NCBI GenBank assembly: GCA_014896455.1
Contig: JADBKJ010000001.1
Location: 1-64,000 of the forward strand
DNA: 64,000 bases
Reading direction: 5' to 3'
Source of the DNA: Thermoanaerobacter sp.
GTDB lineage: Bacteria; Bacillota; Thermoanaerobacteria; Thermoanaerobacterales; Thermoanaerobacteraceae
Shown: positions 16,629 through 26,076 of the stretch, piece after piece
How the letters are laid out: each line of letters opens with the position of its first letter
Numbering within the stretch: the stretch's first letter is position 1
Position numbers and translations under genes: made by a program
The notes under the pieces: model-generated
Database searches by the model: none
Told to the model about the DNA's origin: nothing
Seen by the model: the letters and a program-made list of their open reading frames with translations, nothing else

Positions 16629-19541
16629 CTAACGCGTAAGACTCTCTCTTACTTCATCAGGATTTCGCGCCCCCTTCAATTTATTTATGCTATTTTGATC
16701 TGTTAAAACATGATATAGATACATAAAATACTCTTTCGACTCCTCTTTCAACGCTATCATAAATACTAAATCTGCCATAAGGTCCTTTTCCCAATATATA
16801 GGCTCTTTCAATTTTGCAATAGCTATGGCTGGTTTTATGACATGTTCTGGGTAACCGTGGGGTATAGCTATTCCATCGTTTAAAATAGTAGCTCCCATAG
16901 CTTCCCTTTTATATACGCTTAATAAAAACCTGTCATCCACATATCCTTTTTCATATAGCTTTTCTGCCAACAGATCTATCACGTCGCTTTTGACAAAAGC
17001 ATCTACATCTAAGAAAATTAGCTCCTCGTCAATTACCTCTTTTAGCGGATTTTCCTTTTTAAGCCCTATTATCTTCTTTATCTTTTCTACCCCATCTCCT
17101 TTTAAAACTTCTTCTACAGATATGAAGGGTATACTTTCTATGCCGGGATTTATTGTACCTACAAATGCTGCCACATCATTTTCTTTTCTTATTTTTTCTA
17201 TCTCTTTTGCTATGTCCTCCTGCCTTAGCATGCCAACAGGAATTACTTTGTAATTTTCTTTAAGTTCTGGAATCAAATCTTCAATGTACTTTTTTATTTT
17301 AAGGGCTGTACCTTCTCCAGTTATGCATACTGTCACAATAGCTTTGGAAGGCTTTTTGTCAAAAAGCGTTTCTACCTTCCCTACATATGACTTTTCACTG
17401 TCTATAGCATCTGCTATTTCATCCAAAGTAGTCTCAGGTATAATAGCTCTTCTCACTGCCTCTAACACCATCACAGTATCCACTCTTGCTACAACTCTCG
17501 TAGGTATTCCAGTTCTTTTAGTTATAATTTCACCAAAGGTTACAAGAGAACCCATATCTACTAGTATAATAGAGCCTTTACCTTCATCTATTCTTTTTAC
17601 AACCTCAATTGTCCTCTCAAGAACTTTTTCAGGTTTTTCATCTAATGCCATATCAATTCCTATAGCATGATTCACTCCCAAAAGCTTATTTGCCACCTCT
17701 GCCATACTGCTTGCCACATGCCCGTGAGTTAGAACAATTACGCCCACTCTTCCCTCTTCTGCTGGCTTTTCTCCTGAAAAAGTCTTTAAGTACATAGCTA
17801 TAAACCCTATCTCTTCCTCGGGAAGCTCAATTCCAAGCTCTTTATTTATTTCTTTAGCCATAATCTTAGCTGTGGAATACTCCAAAGGGTATTCTCTGAT
17901 TATGTTCTCCAGTTGAGGATTAAAGATGGGCTTGCCTCTCAATATCCTTTCATACGTAGCACTTAAGTGAATAGCAAGAGAGTAAAAGAGATTGTCTTCC
18001 AAATTTTTAAAGCTTCTCCTTGCAATTTCATAGGCTTTTTCAACTGCATTCACAATCTTTTCTCCTACTACATTTACAAGCTCTTTCTTTGAAATTGAAA
18101 TGCTGGTTTTAACACTTGCAGCAAATTTTTTAAGCTCTATCTCCATTTCCTTGCTTAGAATTTTATCTATTTCTTCTTTTGTAAGCCCCTGTCTTTTTAA
18201 GTCAATAAACCTTTCTTCTATAAATTGGTATATTTCGTCAGGAAGCATATACCTGTCTTCTTTTGGAAATATTTTTACCTTCTTGTCAGGATAGACGACA
18301 AGGTCCTCTCCTAGATACCTTTCTATTTCAGGATCTCTTTTATTCAGTCTAAAGAGGCCCATTTTGACGTGATTTGGAAGGTCAGAAACATCCACAATTA
18401 AAGAAGAGCTTTTGCTACCAAGTGATGCTAGAAAGCTTTTTGCACAGGCAACCTGTATATCACTCCGCAATTGCCCCAAGTTTCCCGGGCACTCATATAG
18501 CATCAAAGCCCTTAAAGCCTCTTTTTTAATCACAATAGTCTTACTAAGGCGCACAGACTCTTTTGTAAAAAAGTTGTAAATTATTTCATACCTTTCATGC
18601 GGAGGTCTTTCTGAAAGAGATGGAAGTTCAATTAAAACAGGAATTCTTCTTCTAAAAGTCAAAAGAAGTGCCGATTCTGGATTTTCAGTGGTAGCAGCAA
18701 TGAGCATAATTTGTGCCTCTCTCGTGTTCTCTGTTTCCCCTAATCTTCTAAATTTGCCTTTATCTAAAAGATAAAAGAGTATTTCTTGCCCTTCACTGGG
18801 AAGCCTGTGAACTTCATCTAAAAAGAGTATCCCCCCGTTCGCCTTTTCTACCAAACCCCTTTTTTCTGTATCAGCTCCTGTAAAAGCTCCTCTGACGTAC
18901 CCAAAGAGCTGTGCCATTAGAAGTTGTGGATTATCTGCATAATCGGCGCAGTTAAACACGACAAAAGGAGCACCTTTCCTAAAGCGGCCTGATTCTACTG
19001 CAAAATTGTACATAGCTTCAGCAAGCTGGCTTTTTCCTGCTCCAGGGGGACCTACTATCAAAGTATGAAGACCATGAGGAGGATAAAGGACTGCTGCTTT
19101 TGCAAGGCTTATCTGCACTTTAAGGCTTTCTTCGCTTCCAATAATCTCTTTAAATGAGAGTAAGTTTTTAGCTGTTTTGGGAGTTTCAAAATTTACATTA
19201 TCGTTTTTAATAGTACTTTGTTGCGCTAAATTATCTGCAATTTTATCTTTTAAAATTTCCTTTTTTATCTGTGTAGCTACAAAGCGGGAAATATTATATC
19301 CCAAATTATTTAATTGTTTTGTCAAATTTCTATCTGAAATATTTGGGTCCTTTGAAATTATTTTTTTGGCATCTTCTAAAAGGTAAGGTTTTCTTCTTTC
19401 TCTTGAGTCAGGAATATTATTTTTCAGTCTAAATTGTGTCACATCTTCTCTTTTAATATTGAGAATTGCGGCTATTTGGTCATCTGTTAAAGGATTCTTT
19501 TTATCCTCTTTTTGTATAATTTCAAAAATCCTTTCAATCAT
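16629..19541 (-). CDS. sigma-54-dependent PTS activator with PRD, EIIA-Man, EIIB-Gat and EIIA-Fru domains
   Basis: LevR/MtlR-like activator of 970 aa. Order: N-terminal helical DNA-binding region (1-110); AAA+ domain with Walker A GPPGAGKS, GAFTGA and LFLDEVHR (about 125-360); a PRD-like helical region (about 450-580); EIIA-Man-like domain (VLTHGHVASSMAEV); EIIB-Gat-like domain (VTVCITGEGTAL); and at the C-terminus a PTS EIIA-2 domain with its histidine in GIAIPHGYPEHV. The C-terminal EIIA-2 domain is absent from the other activator in this window. Start is the ATG at 19541 after GGGAGG. It lies 21 bases before a sigma-54 promoter and should control the PTS operon that follows. Confidence 0.9.
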   Translation of the reverse strand: MIERIFEIIQKEDKKNPLTDDQIAAILNIKREDVTQFRLKNNIPDSRERRKPYLLEDAKKIISKDPNISDRNLTKQLNNLGYNISRFVATQIKKEILKDKIADNLAQQSTIKNDNVNFETPKTAKNLLSFKEIIGSEESLKVQISLAKAAVLYPPHGLHTLIVGPPGAGKSQLAEAMYNFAVESGRFRKGAPFVVFNCADYADNPQLLMAQLFGYVRGAFTGADTEKRGLVEKANGGILFLDEVHRLPSEGQEILFYLLDKGKFRRLGETENTREAQIMLIAATTENPESALLLTFRRRIPVLIELPSLSERPPHERYEIIYNFFTKESVRLSKTIVIKKEALRALMLYECPGNLGQLRSDIQVACAKSFLASLGSKSSSLIVDVSDLPNHVKMGLFRLNKRDPEIERYLGEDLVVYPDKKVKIFPKEDRYMLPDEIYQFIEERFIDLKRQGLTKEEIDKILSKEMEIELKKFAASVKTSISISKKELVNVVGEKIVNAVEKAYEIARRSFKNLEDNLFYSLAIHLSATYERILRGKPIFNPQLENIIREYPLEYSTAKIMAKEINKELGIELPEEEIGFIAMYLKTFSGEKPAEEGRVGVIVLTHGHVASSMAEVANKLLGVNHAIGIDMALDEKPEKVLERTIEVVKRIDEGKGSIILVDMGSLVTFGEIITKRTGIPTRVVARVDTVMVLEAVRRAIIPETTLDEIADAIDSEKSYVGKVETLFDKKPSKAIVTVCITGEGTALKIKKYIEDLIPELKENYKVIPVGMLRQEDIAKEIEKIRKENDVAAFVGTINPGIESIPFISVEEVLKGDGVEKIKKIIGLKKENPLKEVIDEELIFLDVDAFVKSDVIDLLAEKLYEKGYVDDRFLLSVYKREAMGATILNDGIAIPHGYPEHVIKPAIAIAKLKEPIYWEKDLMADLVFMIALKEESKEYFMYLYHVLTDQNSINKLKGARNPDEVRESLTR

Positions 19542-19571
19542 AGTGACAAGCCTCCCTTCAATGTATATTAT

Positions 19572-19586
19572 GCAAAAAATATACCA
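19572..19586 (-). promoter_or_regulatory. possible sigma-54 promoter of the activator gene
   Basis: TGGTATATTTTTTGC on the minus strand keeps GG-N10-GC and the TTGCA end, about 30 bases before the activator start. AT-rich DNA makes chance agreement possible. Confidence 0.4.
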
Positions 19587-19658
19587 TAAATATGGCATGA
19601 ATTGTAGCAGAATATTTAGTAAATTGCATAAGTTGTGAACAAACATTTTTAAATAAAA

Positions 19659-19683
19659 CAAAAAAGACCTTAATAGGTCTTAT
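19659..19683 (-). terminator. intrinsic terminator of the toxin gene
   Basis: AAGACCT / AGGTCTT stem with a 4-nt loop, followed by TTTTTTG on the minus strand. Confidence 0.7.
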
Positions 19684-19717
19684 GGCATAAAAAGTATGGT
19701 AGTATTTGTATTAGTTT

Positions 19718-20137
19718 TTAATTTAAGCTCTCATTGGATAAAAAATCTTTTGGTGATATTGCTTTATTAGTTATTTTTTGGAATTCCTCATCTCTTGTAA
19801 TAATCAAATCACCCTTTAACTTTTTCAAACATTGCATTTGTAAAGCATCTTCTAAATCTCTAAACTCCTTAAAATTCATTGCTTTCTTTATATCATGTTT
19901 TGTTATACTCACTACTTCTACTATACTTAACAAAGCTTCTAATGCTTTTATGCTTTCATTGTGAGAAAGGTTTTTATTTATGAAATAATATATATCCGTA
20001 ATTGAAAAAGCAGCTAAATAAGCATTTATCTTTTTTTCTTCCGCTAATTTTAATATGTTATAAGCATCTACGTCAAAGGGAGTTCTTTTTAATAAAACAT
20101 CAAGAATAACGTTAGTATCAATTAACACTTTCATCAT
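19718..20137 (-). CDS. PIN-domain toxin (VapC-like ribonuclease)
   Basis: 139-aa PIN-domain protein, probably the RNase toxin of a toxin-antitoxin pair. Acidic metal-binding residues are visible: Asp in LIDTNVILDVLL (N-terminus), Asp pair in RDLEDALQ (about 92) and Asp in ITRDEEF (about 114). It begins 50 bases after the Phd-type antitoxin gene and is probably co-transcribed with it. The pairing and family are clear; the RNA target is not. Confidence 0.85.
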   Translation of the reverse strand: MMKVLIDTNVILDVLLKRTPFDVDAYNILKLAEEKKINAYLAAFSITDIYYFINKNLSHNESIKALEALLSIVEVVSITKHDIKKAMNFKEFRDLEDALQMQCLKKLKGDLIITRDEEFQKITNKAISPKDFLSNESLN

Positions 20138-20187
20138 TTAACCTATTATACCCATATTGTTATTTAACGGGTAATCTTTCCTCCCCT

Positions 20188-20421
20188 TTAATTGTATTTA
20201 TTTCTTATTCTTTCTTCCCGTATTTGCTCAGCAGATATATTTTTGTTAGGATAGTCAGATAAAATTCCATACAAAAAATCTGCATTTGGAGTACCTTCTT
20301 TTTTTGCTGGAATAAGTTTTGCAACTTCACGTCCATTTTTCGTTATAATAATTTCTTCTTTATCAACTAATTCTAAATATTTACCAACTCTTGTTTTGAA
20401 TTCTGTAGCATTTACTCTCAT
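20188..20421 (-). CDS. Phd/YefM-type antitoxin
   Basis: 77-aa antitoxin of the Phd/YefM family. The N-terminus (MRVNATEFKTRVGKYL) and EIIITKNGREVAKLIP form the dimeric DNA-binding fold; the polar C-terminal tail would bind the PIN toxin. The ATG at 20421 is preceded by GAGGTGG; a start six codons earlier lacks a ribosome site. Expected to repress its own AT-rich promoter. Confidence 0.82.
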   Translation of the reverse strand: MRVNATEFKTRVGKYLELVDKEEIIITKNGREVAKLIPAKKEGTPNADFLYGILSDYPNKNISAEQIREERIRNKYN

Positions 20422-20571
20422 TCTTACCACCTCTTTCACTATTTTTATTTACTATATTATCATATTATTCAATTTAATTATATTATCCAATATAGAAATA
20501 GTCAATATGCAAAAAACATAAATAACCATTTCTTTAACTTATATATTAGAACAAATATCATAAAAGAAAAA

Positions 20572-21384
20572 CTACTTAAGTTCCATAAAAGCTGCCATAC
20601 TGCCTGTCATGCCTTTGTCTCTTCTATAGGAATAAAATTCACTATTGCAATGGGTGCACATTTGGCTTACTGTAATGTTTTCATCCGGTATGCCAGTATT
20701 TATAAGTTCAATGTAGTTGGTAAGCTGTAAATCCAGCATCCATTTGCCCTCCGCCTTTTTCACAAGAACTTTTTCCCACTCATCAATAACACCTTTAATT
20801 TTATTCGCAACATCATCACCTATTTCATAGCAACATTTGTATATAGAAGGGCCTATCCCTACAAGTATATCTTTGGGATTTGAGCCGTATTCTTCTTTCA
20901 TGGCATTAACTGTTTTAGGCCCAATGTAGGCCACTGTGCCTCTCCATCCTGCGTGTGCAAGGGCAATAACTTTTTTGACAGGGTCTAAGAAAAACAAAGG
21001 CACACAGTCGGCATAAAATGTAACAAGAGGAATGCCTCTTTCATTAGTCATAAGGGCATCTACACCAGGGATATCACTTCCACCAAAGTTTTTGCCTTTA
21101 TCTTCGTAAGTCACCTTTTTTATAACATCACCATGAACTTGGTCTGAAAAAACCATATCTTCATATGAAAAACCGCCAATATCACATATTATTTTAAAAT
21201 TTTCATAGACTTCCTCTTTAGTGTCATATCTTTTTAAGCTTAAATTCAAGGAAGCGTATTTTCCTTTGCTTACACCGCCAATCCGAGTAGTAAAAAGGTG
21301 TTTGACAAGCCCCGTCCTTTCAAAAGAAGGTATTGTGTAAAAAACTACTCCTTTTACCTCATTCCTTTTAAAGCCTATTTCCAA
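20572..21384 (-). CDS. pgeF: polyphenol oxidase/laccase-domain family purine nucleoside enzyme
   Basis: YfiH/PgeF/LACC1 family, 270 aa. Family members have been given as multicopper-like oxidases, as purine nucleoside phosphorylase/adenosine deaminase enzymes, and as peptidoglycan amino-acid editing factors. The zinc-site residues are visible in FSDQVHGDVI (His), YADCVPLFF (Cys) and LAHAGWRGTV (His). The start is a TTG at 21384, 7 bases after GGAG. It follows a 52-aa membrane protein gene by 15 bases, probably one operon. Confidence 0.88.
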   Translation of the reverse strand: MEIGFKRNEVKGVVFYTIPSFERTGLVKHLFTTRIGGVSKGKYASLNLSLKRYDTKEEVYENFKIICDIGGFSYEDMVFSDQVHGDVIKKVTYEDKGKNFGGSDIPGVDALMTNERGIPLVTFYADCVPLFFLDPVKKVIALAHAGWRGTVAYIGPKTVNAMKEEYGSNPKDILVGIGPSIYKCCYEIGDDVANKIKGVIDEWEKVLVKKAEGKWMLDLQLTNYIELINTGIPDENITVSQMCTHCNSEFYSYRRDKGMTGSMAAFMELK

Positions 21385-21399
21385 AGTATCACTCCTTTA

Positions 21400-21558
21400 T
21401 CAACTGTGTAACTCATCTTTCCTTTTCTCTTTTTCTTTTTTATTTTCTTCAATTCCGAAAAGTTTATTTGTCCATTGCACAAAAAGGACCGAGGCTATTA
21501 AAAATAGCACAAAGGTAATTACTGCTATAATAGAAGCAAGAACAAAATATTTTTCCAT
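21400..21558 (-). CDS. 52-aa single-pass membrane protein
   Basis: Small ORF with a strong ribosome site (GGGTGGGGAGGGGGG) before its ATG. Residues 4-28 are hydrophobic, one membrane span, followed by a very basic and acidic tail rich in Lys and Glu. It has no recognised family. Its position 15 bases before pgeF suggests co-expression. Confidence 0.65.
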   Translation of the reverse strand: MEKYFVLASIIAVITFVLFLIASVLFVQWTNKLFGIEENKKEKEKRKDELHS

Positions 21559-21630
21559 AAACCCCCCTCCCCACCCATCTTTTATTATATAATACTATAA
21601 ACGTTCTCATAAGTCACTAAAAATTATTAA

Positions 21631-21657
21631 AAAATAGCAGGATTAACCTGCTATTTT
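21631..21657 (-). terminator. intrinsic terminator of the DUF362 gene
   Basis: Perfect 11-bp stem AAAATAGCAGG with its complement and 5-nt loop; the stop codon lies in the stem and U residues follow. Confidence 0.8.
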
Positions 21658-22769
21658 AGTTCAATAAGTTCATAATTTCTTGTACCCAAGCCAATTTCTT
21701 CGCCGTATTTTAATTGTAGTTCTCCTTTTGTTTCAGGGTGCAAAGCTTTAAACTTGTCCTCTCCAGGATTCATGCCGTATCCTGCTTCTTCTAAAGCTGT
21801 GCTTTTGTGGCCAAATTGCTGATTCACAAGGTCATAGCTTGCCTGGTCTATGGCAACAGGGTCAAAGGAAGCCAATATTCCTATGTCAGGGACAATAGGA
21901 GCATCACTCCAAGGGGTACAATCGCAAAGTGGTGTGACATTCATGACAAAATTTATAAACGCAATTTTGCCTTTTTTTGTAGAATAAGCGCCATATGCGT
22001 ATTCCGTCATTCTCTCTACAAAAGCATCCATATCAGTTCCCCATTGAGGCTTTATGACGCCATATTGACAAATGGACACGCATTCTCCACACCCTATACA
22101 TATAGAAGGGTCAATATAAGCTGAGCCATTGACCAAAGATATGGCATTTACAGGACAATTCCTTATACACATCTGACAGGCGGTACATCCCTTTCCTACC
22201 ACAGGCTGGACTGTTGAATGCTGCTGTTGTTTTCCTGCTGCAGGTGCACACCCCATAGCTAAGTTTTTGATAGCTCCTCCAAAGCCAGCCAATTCATGAC
22301 CTTTAAAGTGTGACATCACAATCATTGAGTTTGCAAAGAAAATATTTGAAGCAATCTTTACAGTGTCAAAATGCTTTTTATCAATTTTCACTTCTACAGA
22401 ATCTTTGCTTAAAATACCGTCAGCAATTATTATTGGTGCGTTCACAACAGCATATGCGAAACCATTTTCAATCGCTGTCACCAAATGGTCAACTGCATTT
22501 GAACGACTGCCTTTGTAAAGAGTATTTGTATCTGTCAAAAAAGGTTTTCCCCCATAACTTTTAATTTTGTCAACCACTTTTCTTACATATATAGGGTTTA
22601 TGTAGGCGTTGTTTCCCTTTTCTCCAAAGTGAATTTTAATAGCTATCAAATCATTTTTATCAATAATGTTTTTAAAACCCGCTACATCAAAAATTCTCGC
22701 TACTTTGGAGGACAAACTGCTGCTAGCTTTGTTTGCCCTAAGATTGTAAAAATATACTTTTGATTTCAC
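21651..22769 (-). CDS. DUF362 protein with two 4Fe-4S clusters
   Basis: 372-aa iron-sulfur protein of unknown function. The N-terminal DUF362 domain (about 1-185) has IKIHFGEKGN and SHFKGHELAGFGGAIKNLAM. Two ferredoxin cluster motifs follow, CTACQMCIRNCP and CIGCGECVSIC (about 195-235). No signal peptide. GTG start after GAGGTGATATT. It follows murJ by 21 bases and is probably in the fabZ-murJ transcript, although no link with wall synthesis is apparent. Confidence 0.88.
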   Translation of the reverse strand: MKSKVYFYNLRANKASSSLSSKVARIFDVAGFKNIIDKNDLIAIKIHFGEKGNNAYINPIYVRKVVDKIKSYGGKPFLTDTNTLYKGSRSNAVDHLVTAIENGFAYAVVNAPIIIADGILSKDSVEVKIDKKHFDTVKIASNIFFANSMIVMSHFKGHELAGFGGAIKNLAMGCAPAAGKQQQHSTVQPVVGKGCTACQMCIRNCPVNAISLVNGSAYIDPSICIGCGECVSICQYGVIKPQWGTDMDAFVERMTEYAYGAYSTKKGKIAFINFVMNVTPLCDCTPWSDAPIVPDIGILASFDPVAIDQASYDLVNQQFGHKSTALEEAGYGMNPGEDKFKALHPETKGELQLKYGEEIGLGTRNYELIELK

Positions 22770-22790
22770 AATATCACCTCATTTACAAAA

Positions 22791-24356
22791 TTAATTTCGT
22801 ACAAGTTTAGAATTTAGAAATTTTATGCCTTTTTTGAGATAAGAAAAAGCAGATTTATCAGTAACCAATACAATAGTAGAGTAAATTATAGCTCCCACTA
22901 ATATAGTTATAAACAGGACTATAACCTCATAAATTTTTTTATCTGATGGCATCTTAACAATTAAATTATTATACATAAAATGCACTATCACCCCCATTAC
23001 AATTGCTGCAAACATTGCCTTTATAAAACTCATAAACATGTATTTCCCGCCTATTCCCCCAAGTTTTCTTTTTAAAGAAATAAATAAAAGAAAAGTAGCA
23101 AATATGGCTGCAATAGAAGTAGAAAGTGCAAGTCCACCTAATTTTAAATACCTAACCAAAATTAAATTAAGTGCAATATTTAGTAATACAGCTATAGCAC
23201 CATTTATCATAGGAGTTTTAGTATCTTTCATAGAGTAAAAACTTCTACTTAAGACATCTCTAAGGCCATACGCAGTCATCCCTATGGAAAAATAAAAAAG
23301 GGCAATTGAGGTAAGATATGTCGACCTCTCATCAAAAGCTCCTCTTTGGAATAATACCTTTATTATAGGCACTCGGAGGACCATTGCACCAACTGATACA
23401 GGTATTAATACGTATAAAATACCACTTACCGCAAAATTTAAACTCTTTAGAAAGCCTTCTTTGTCGTCAGCAACTGAATGTTTTGATAAAACAGGGTATA
23501 TAACAGTTGCAATTGCTGTTGAAAAAATCCCCAATGCAAACATGTTAAGCCTATTGGCATAATTCAATGCTGCAATACTCCCATCAGGCAAAAAAGAAGC
23601 TATCACTCTATCCACATAAACATTTATAGTCTGTATCCCTGTCCCCATAAGTACAGGCATTGACAATAAAATGACCCTTTTTACTCCTTCATCTTTAAAA
23701 TTCACTCTTAATTTTAATTTATAACCTAATTTGTATAAAACAGGTAATTGCATTAATGCTTGTATGAAAGTAGCAATAATTATAGAATAAGCTACTATCG
23801 TAATCCCAAATTTGCTCCCATATAAAGTTGCTACTGTTATTACGATAATATTGTAAGGTATACCTATCATAGCAGGAACAGTAAAATGTTCCATAGCCTG
23901 AAGAGCACCAGTGAAAATATTAGACGCAGCTATTAACACCATTGTAGGTAATAATATAGTCGTAAGTTTTACTGTCAACTCAAATTTTTCCCCTGTAAAA
24001 GCTGGCGCTACAAATTTTACAAGATAAGGTGCAAATATAAAACCCAAGAAAGTTAAAACTACTGTCGCAATTAATACCACACCTAAAAGGTTATTTATAA
24101 AATCAAAAGCTTTTTGTTTTCCTTCTCTTTGTAAATATTCGGTAAATATCGGCACAACAGTAGTAGCTATTGAAGCAGTTACTGCTGCAAAAAGTATCAT
24201 AGGTATGACAGTCGCCATATTATATGCATCCATGGAAACAGATGTACCAAATTGGGAAGCTAAAGCCATGTCTCTCAAAAATCCAAATATTTTACTCAGT
24301 AGAGTTATTATCATTATGACGCTAGCCGCTTTTACAGTTTTTTTAGCCGTCGACAT
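22791..24356 (-). CDS. murJ: lipid II flippase MurJ (MviN)
   Basis: Polytopic membrane protein (521 aa, about 14 spans) that flips lipid II to the outside for peptidoglycan synthesis. The N-terminus KKTVKAASVIMIITLLSKIF leads into FGFLRDMALASQFG, the hallmark of MviN/MurJ, and the paired bundles GLRDVLSRSFYSMKDTKTP and NALNLILVRYLK-type segments fit. ATG after AAGGAG, 12 bases after fabZ. The cluster holds other wall genes (murA, mbl). Confidence 0.94.
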   Translation of the reverse strand: MSTAKKTVKAASVIMIITLLSKIFGFLRDMALASQFGTSVSMDAYNMATVIPMILFAAVTASIATTVVPIFTEYLQREGKQKAFDFINNLLGVVLIATVVLTFLGFIFAPYLVKFVAPAFTGEKFELTVKLTTILLPTMVLIAASNIFTGALQAMEHFTVPAMIGIPYNIIVITVATLYGSKFGITIVAYSIIIATFIQALMQLPVLYKLGYKLKLRVNFKDEGVKRVILLSMPVLMGTGIQTINVYVDRVIASFLPDGSIAALNYANRLNMFALGIFSTAIATVIYPVLSKHSVADDKEGFLKSLNFAVSGILYVLIPVSVGAMVLRVPIIKVLFQRGAFDERSTYLTSIALFYFSIGMTAYGLRDVLSRSFYSMKDTKTPMINGAIAVLLNIALNLILVRYLKLGGLALSTSIAAIFATFLLFISLKRKLGGIGGKYMFMSFIKAMFAAIVMGVIVHFMYNNLIVKMPSDKKIYEVIVLFITILVGAIIYSTIVLVTDKSAFSYLKKGIKFLNSKLVRN

Positions 24357-24368
24357 ACATACAACTCC

Positions 24369-24797
24369 TTAATTTTCTTCAGTCATTATAAACATAAGCT
24401 CTGCAGTAGCTACAACTTCATCTCCAACTTTTGCAACACCTTTCGCTTTTACAAGCCCCATCTTTATAGAATCTATTAAAACCTCTAAAACAAGTTGATC
24501 ACCGGGCCTTACCACTTTTTTGAAGCGACATTTATCAATACCTGTAAAAAGCCCTAATTTACCTTTAAACTCTTCTATATTCATAACAGCAATCCCGGCT
24601 ACTTGTGCCAATGCCTCAACAATAAGAACTCCTGGCATTATAGGATTGTCTGGAAAATGCCCTTGAAAAAAAGGTTCATTAGCGGTCACATTTTTTATTC
24701 CAACAGCTTTTTTACCTTCTTCAATTTCTATTATTCTATCCACTAATAAAAAAGGATATCTATGAGGAAGAATTTTTCTTATACCTTTATTTTCCAC
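24369..24797 (-). CDS. fabZ: 3-hydroxyacyl-ACP dehydratase FabZ
   Basis: Dehydrates 3-hydroxyacyl-ACP in type II fatty acid synthesis. HPYPFL-type motif ([14 protein letters not shown]) and the catalytic His in [13 protein letters not shown] and Glu in VEALAQ are present. 142 aa from the GTG at 24797, 11 bases after AAAGAGG; the GTG four codons earlier overlaps that site. B. subtilis also has fabZ (ywpB) downstream of flhP. Confidence 0.95.
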   Translation of the reverse strand: MENKGIRKILPHRYPFLLVDRIIEIEEGKKAVGIKNVTANEPFFQGHFPDNPIMPGVLIVEALAQVAGIAVMNIEEFKGKLGLFTGIDKCRFKKVVRPGDQLVLEVLIDSIKMGLVKAKGVAKVGDEVVATAELMFIMTEEN

Positions 24798-24884
24798 TCT
24801 ATTCTTCACCTCTTTTTAGCAGAATTTGAAGATATGACAAAACAGTGGCTTATCATTGATTATATCACAAAAAAATGAAAAATA

Positions 24885-24904
24885 AAAAGGGCAAGCGCCC
24901 TTTT
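24885..24904 (-). terminator. intrinsic terminator of the flagellar rod genes
   Basis: AAAAGGGC / GCCCTTTT stem with a short loop, overlapping the rod-binding protein stop codon and followed by TTTTATTTTT on the minus strand. Confidence 0.75.
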
Positions 24905-25238
24905 ACACTTTCTTAGAAAGTTGATTATATATTTGGTCAGCCAGTCCAAAAGATCCATTTTGAGCCAACATTTCAGCATATTTATCATATAACATAGAAG
25001 TAAAAATATCATTTGCTAGGCTATCTCCCGTTAATGGGTCTTCTGGAATTGTCTTTATCATCTCATTTAACATAAGCCCTATAAAAGTTGCCTCTAATTG
25101 CTGACATGCTTCTTTAAGCTTTTTACTGTCTTTGTCTTTTATCGCCTGTTGTATTATTCGTTCAAAATCACTTCCATCTTTTTGTAAATCAATTTGAAAT
25201 TTATTTATGTCGCTGTTATTTATAGGATTTATTTCCAT
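24903..25238 (-). CDS. FlgJ-like rod-binding protein without muramidase domain
   Basis: 111-aa protein matching the N-terminal rod-binding domain of FlgJ (LEATFIGLMLNEMIKTIPED, then SMLYDKYAEMLA and GFGLADQIY-like ending). The C-terminal glucosaminidase domain of enterobacterial FlgJ is absent, as usual in Firmicutes. It follows the flhP-like gene and should help build the flagellar rod. Confidence 0.85.
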   Translation of the reverse strand: MEINPINNSDINKFQIDLQKDGSDFERIIQQAIKDKDSKKLKEACQQLEATFIGLMLNEMIKTIPEDPLTGDSLANDIFTSMLYDKYAEMLAQNGSFGLADQIYNQLSKKV

Positions 25239-25261
25239 GCAAGGTCATCCCTTTCAATAAA

Positions 25262-26062
25262 TTATCTTCTCAGATTATTTGCAAGTCCCAGCATTTCATC
25301 AGCTGTTTGTATAGCTTTTGAATTTATTTCATAAGCTCTTTGTGCGGCAATCATGTCCACCATTTCCTTTACAACTTGGACATTTGAGGTTTCTAAAAAT
25401 CCTTGCATGACTTTGCCCATTCTTCCTTGAAAGTCATCTCTTGTACCAGGCTGCCCTGAGGCTTCTGTCGGCTCATAGAGATTACTACCCACACTTAAAA
25501 GTCCCTGAGGATTGACAAAATTATAGATTCCTAAAGTAGCTACTTCTTGAGTAGTTCCATCAGGATTTTTTACGCTTATTACACCCATCGGCGATACTGA
25601 TATATCTTTTTCAGTGCTGTCAAAAACTATGGGATTGCCGCTGTCATCTAATACAGGATAGCCGTCAGCAGTTACAAGCATTAAAGTATTACCGTCAGCA
25701 CTTAATTTAAAACTTCCATCCCTCGTGTAATAAACTTTGTCATCCGGTCCTAACACAGCAAAAAAGCCTTCTCCATCCAATGCCAAATCCAAAGGATTCT
25801 CTGTCTGCTGGAGGCTTCCTTCTGTAAAATCTTTTACAATTGCTGAGGGTCTTACGCCTACCCCTACTTGCATATTGACAGGTTTACCTTGTCCACCATA
25901 TACGTTTTCTCTTTGTAAAGTTTGATATATTAAATCTTTAAATTCGGCCCTATCTCTTTTAAAAGCAGTAGTATTTACATTCGCAAGATTATTCGCAATA
26001 ACATCTACGTTAAGTTGCTGAGCAGTCATGCCAGTTGCCGCAGACCACAATGCCCTCATCAT
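25262..26062 (-). CDS. flhP: flagellar basal-body rod protein, FlgG family
   Basis: About 266 aa with both family ends: the N-terminal rod motif MRALWSAATGM...ANNLANVNTTAFKRD and the C-terminal QGFLETSNVQVVKEMVDMI and AYEINSKAIQTADEMLG. It looks like FlgG proper, but in position it equals B. subtilis flhP. Start taken at the ATG 9 bases after AAGGAGG (26062); the next codon is also ATG. In an operon with the flhO-like gene (gap 14). Confidence 0.9.
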   Translation of the reverse strand: MMRALWSAATGMTAQQLNVDVIANNLANVNTTAFKRDRAEFKDLIYQTLQRENVYGGQGKPVNMQVGVGVRPSAIVKDFTEGSLQQTENPLDLALDGEGFFAVLGPDDKVYYTRDGSFKLSADGNTLMLVTADGYPVLDDSGNPIVFDSTEKDISVSPMGVISVKNPDGTTQEVATLGIYNFVNPQGLLSVGSNLYEPTEASGQPGTRDDFQGRMGKVMQGFLETSNVQVVKEMVDMIAAQRAYEINSKAIQTADEMLGLANNLRR

Positions 26063-26076
26063 AATTTTCATCCTCC

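Noticed and set aside
20440-20500. Operator palindrome before the antitoxin gene
   Set aside because: The region is almost pure A/T and several weak repeats can be drawn; none stands out.
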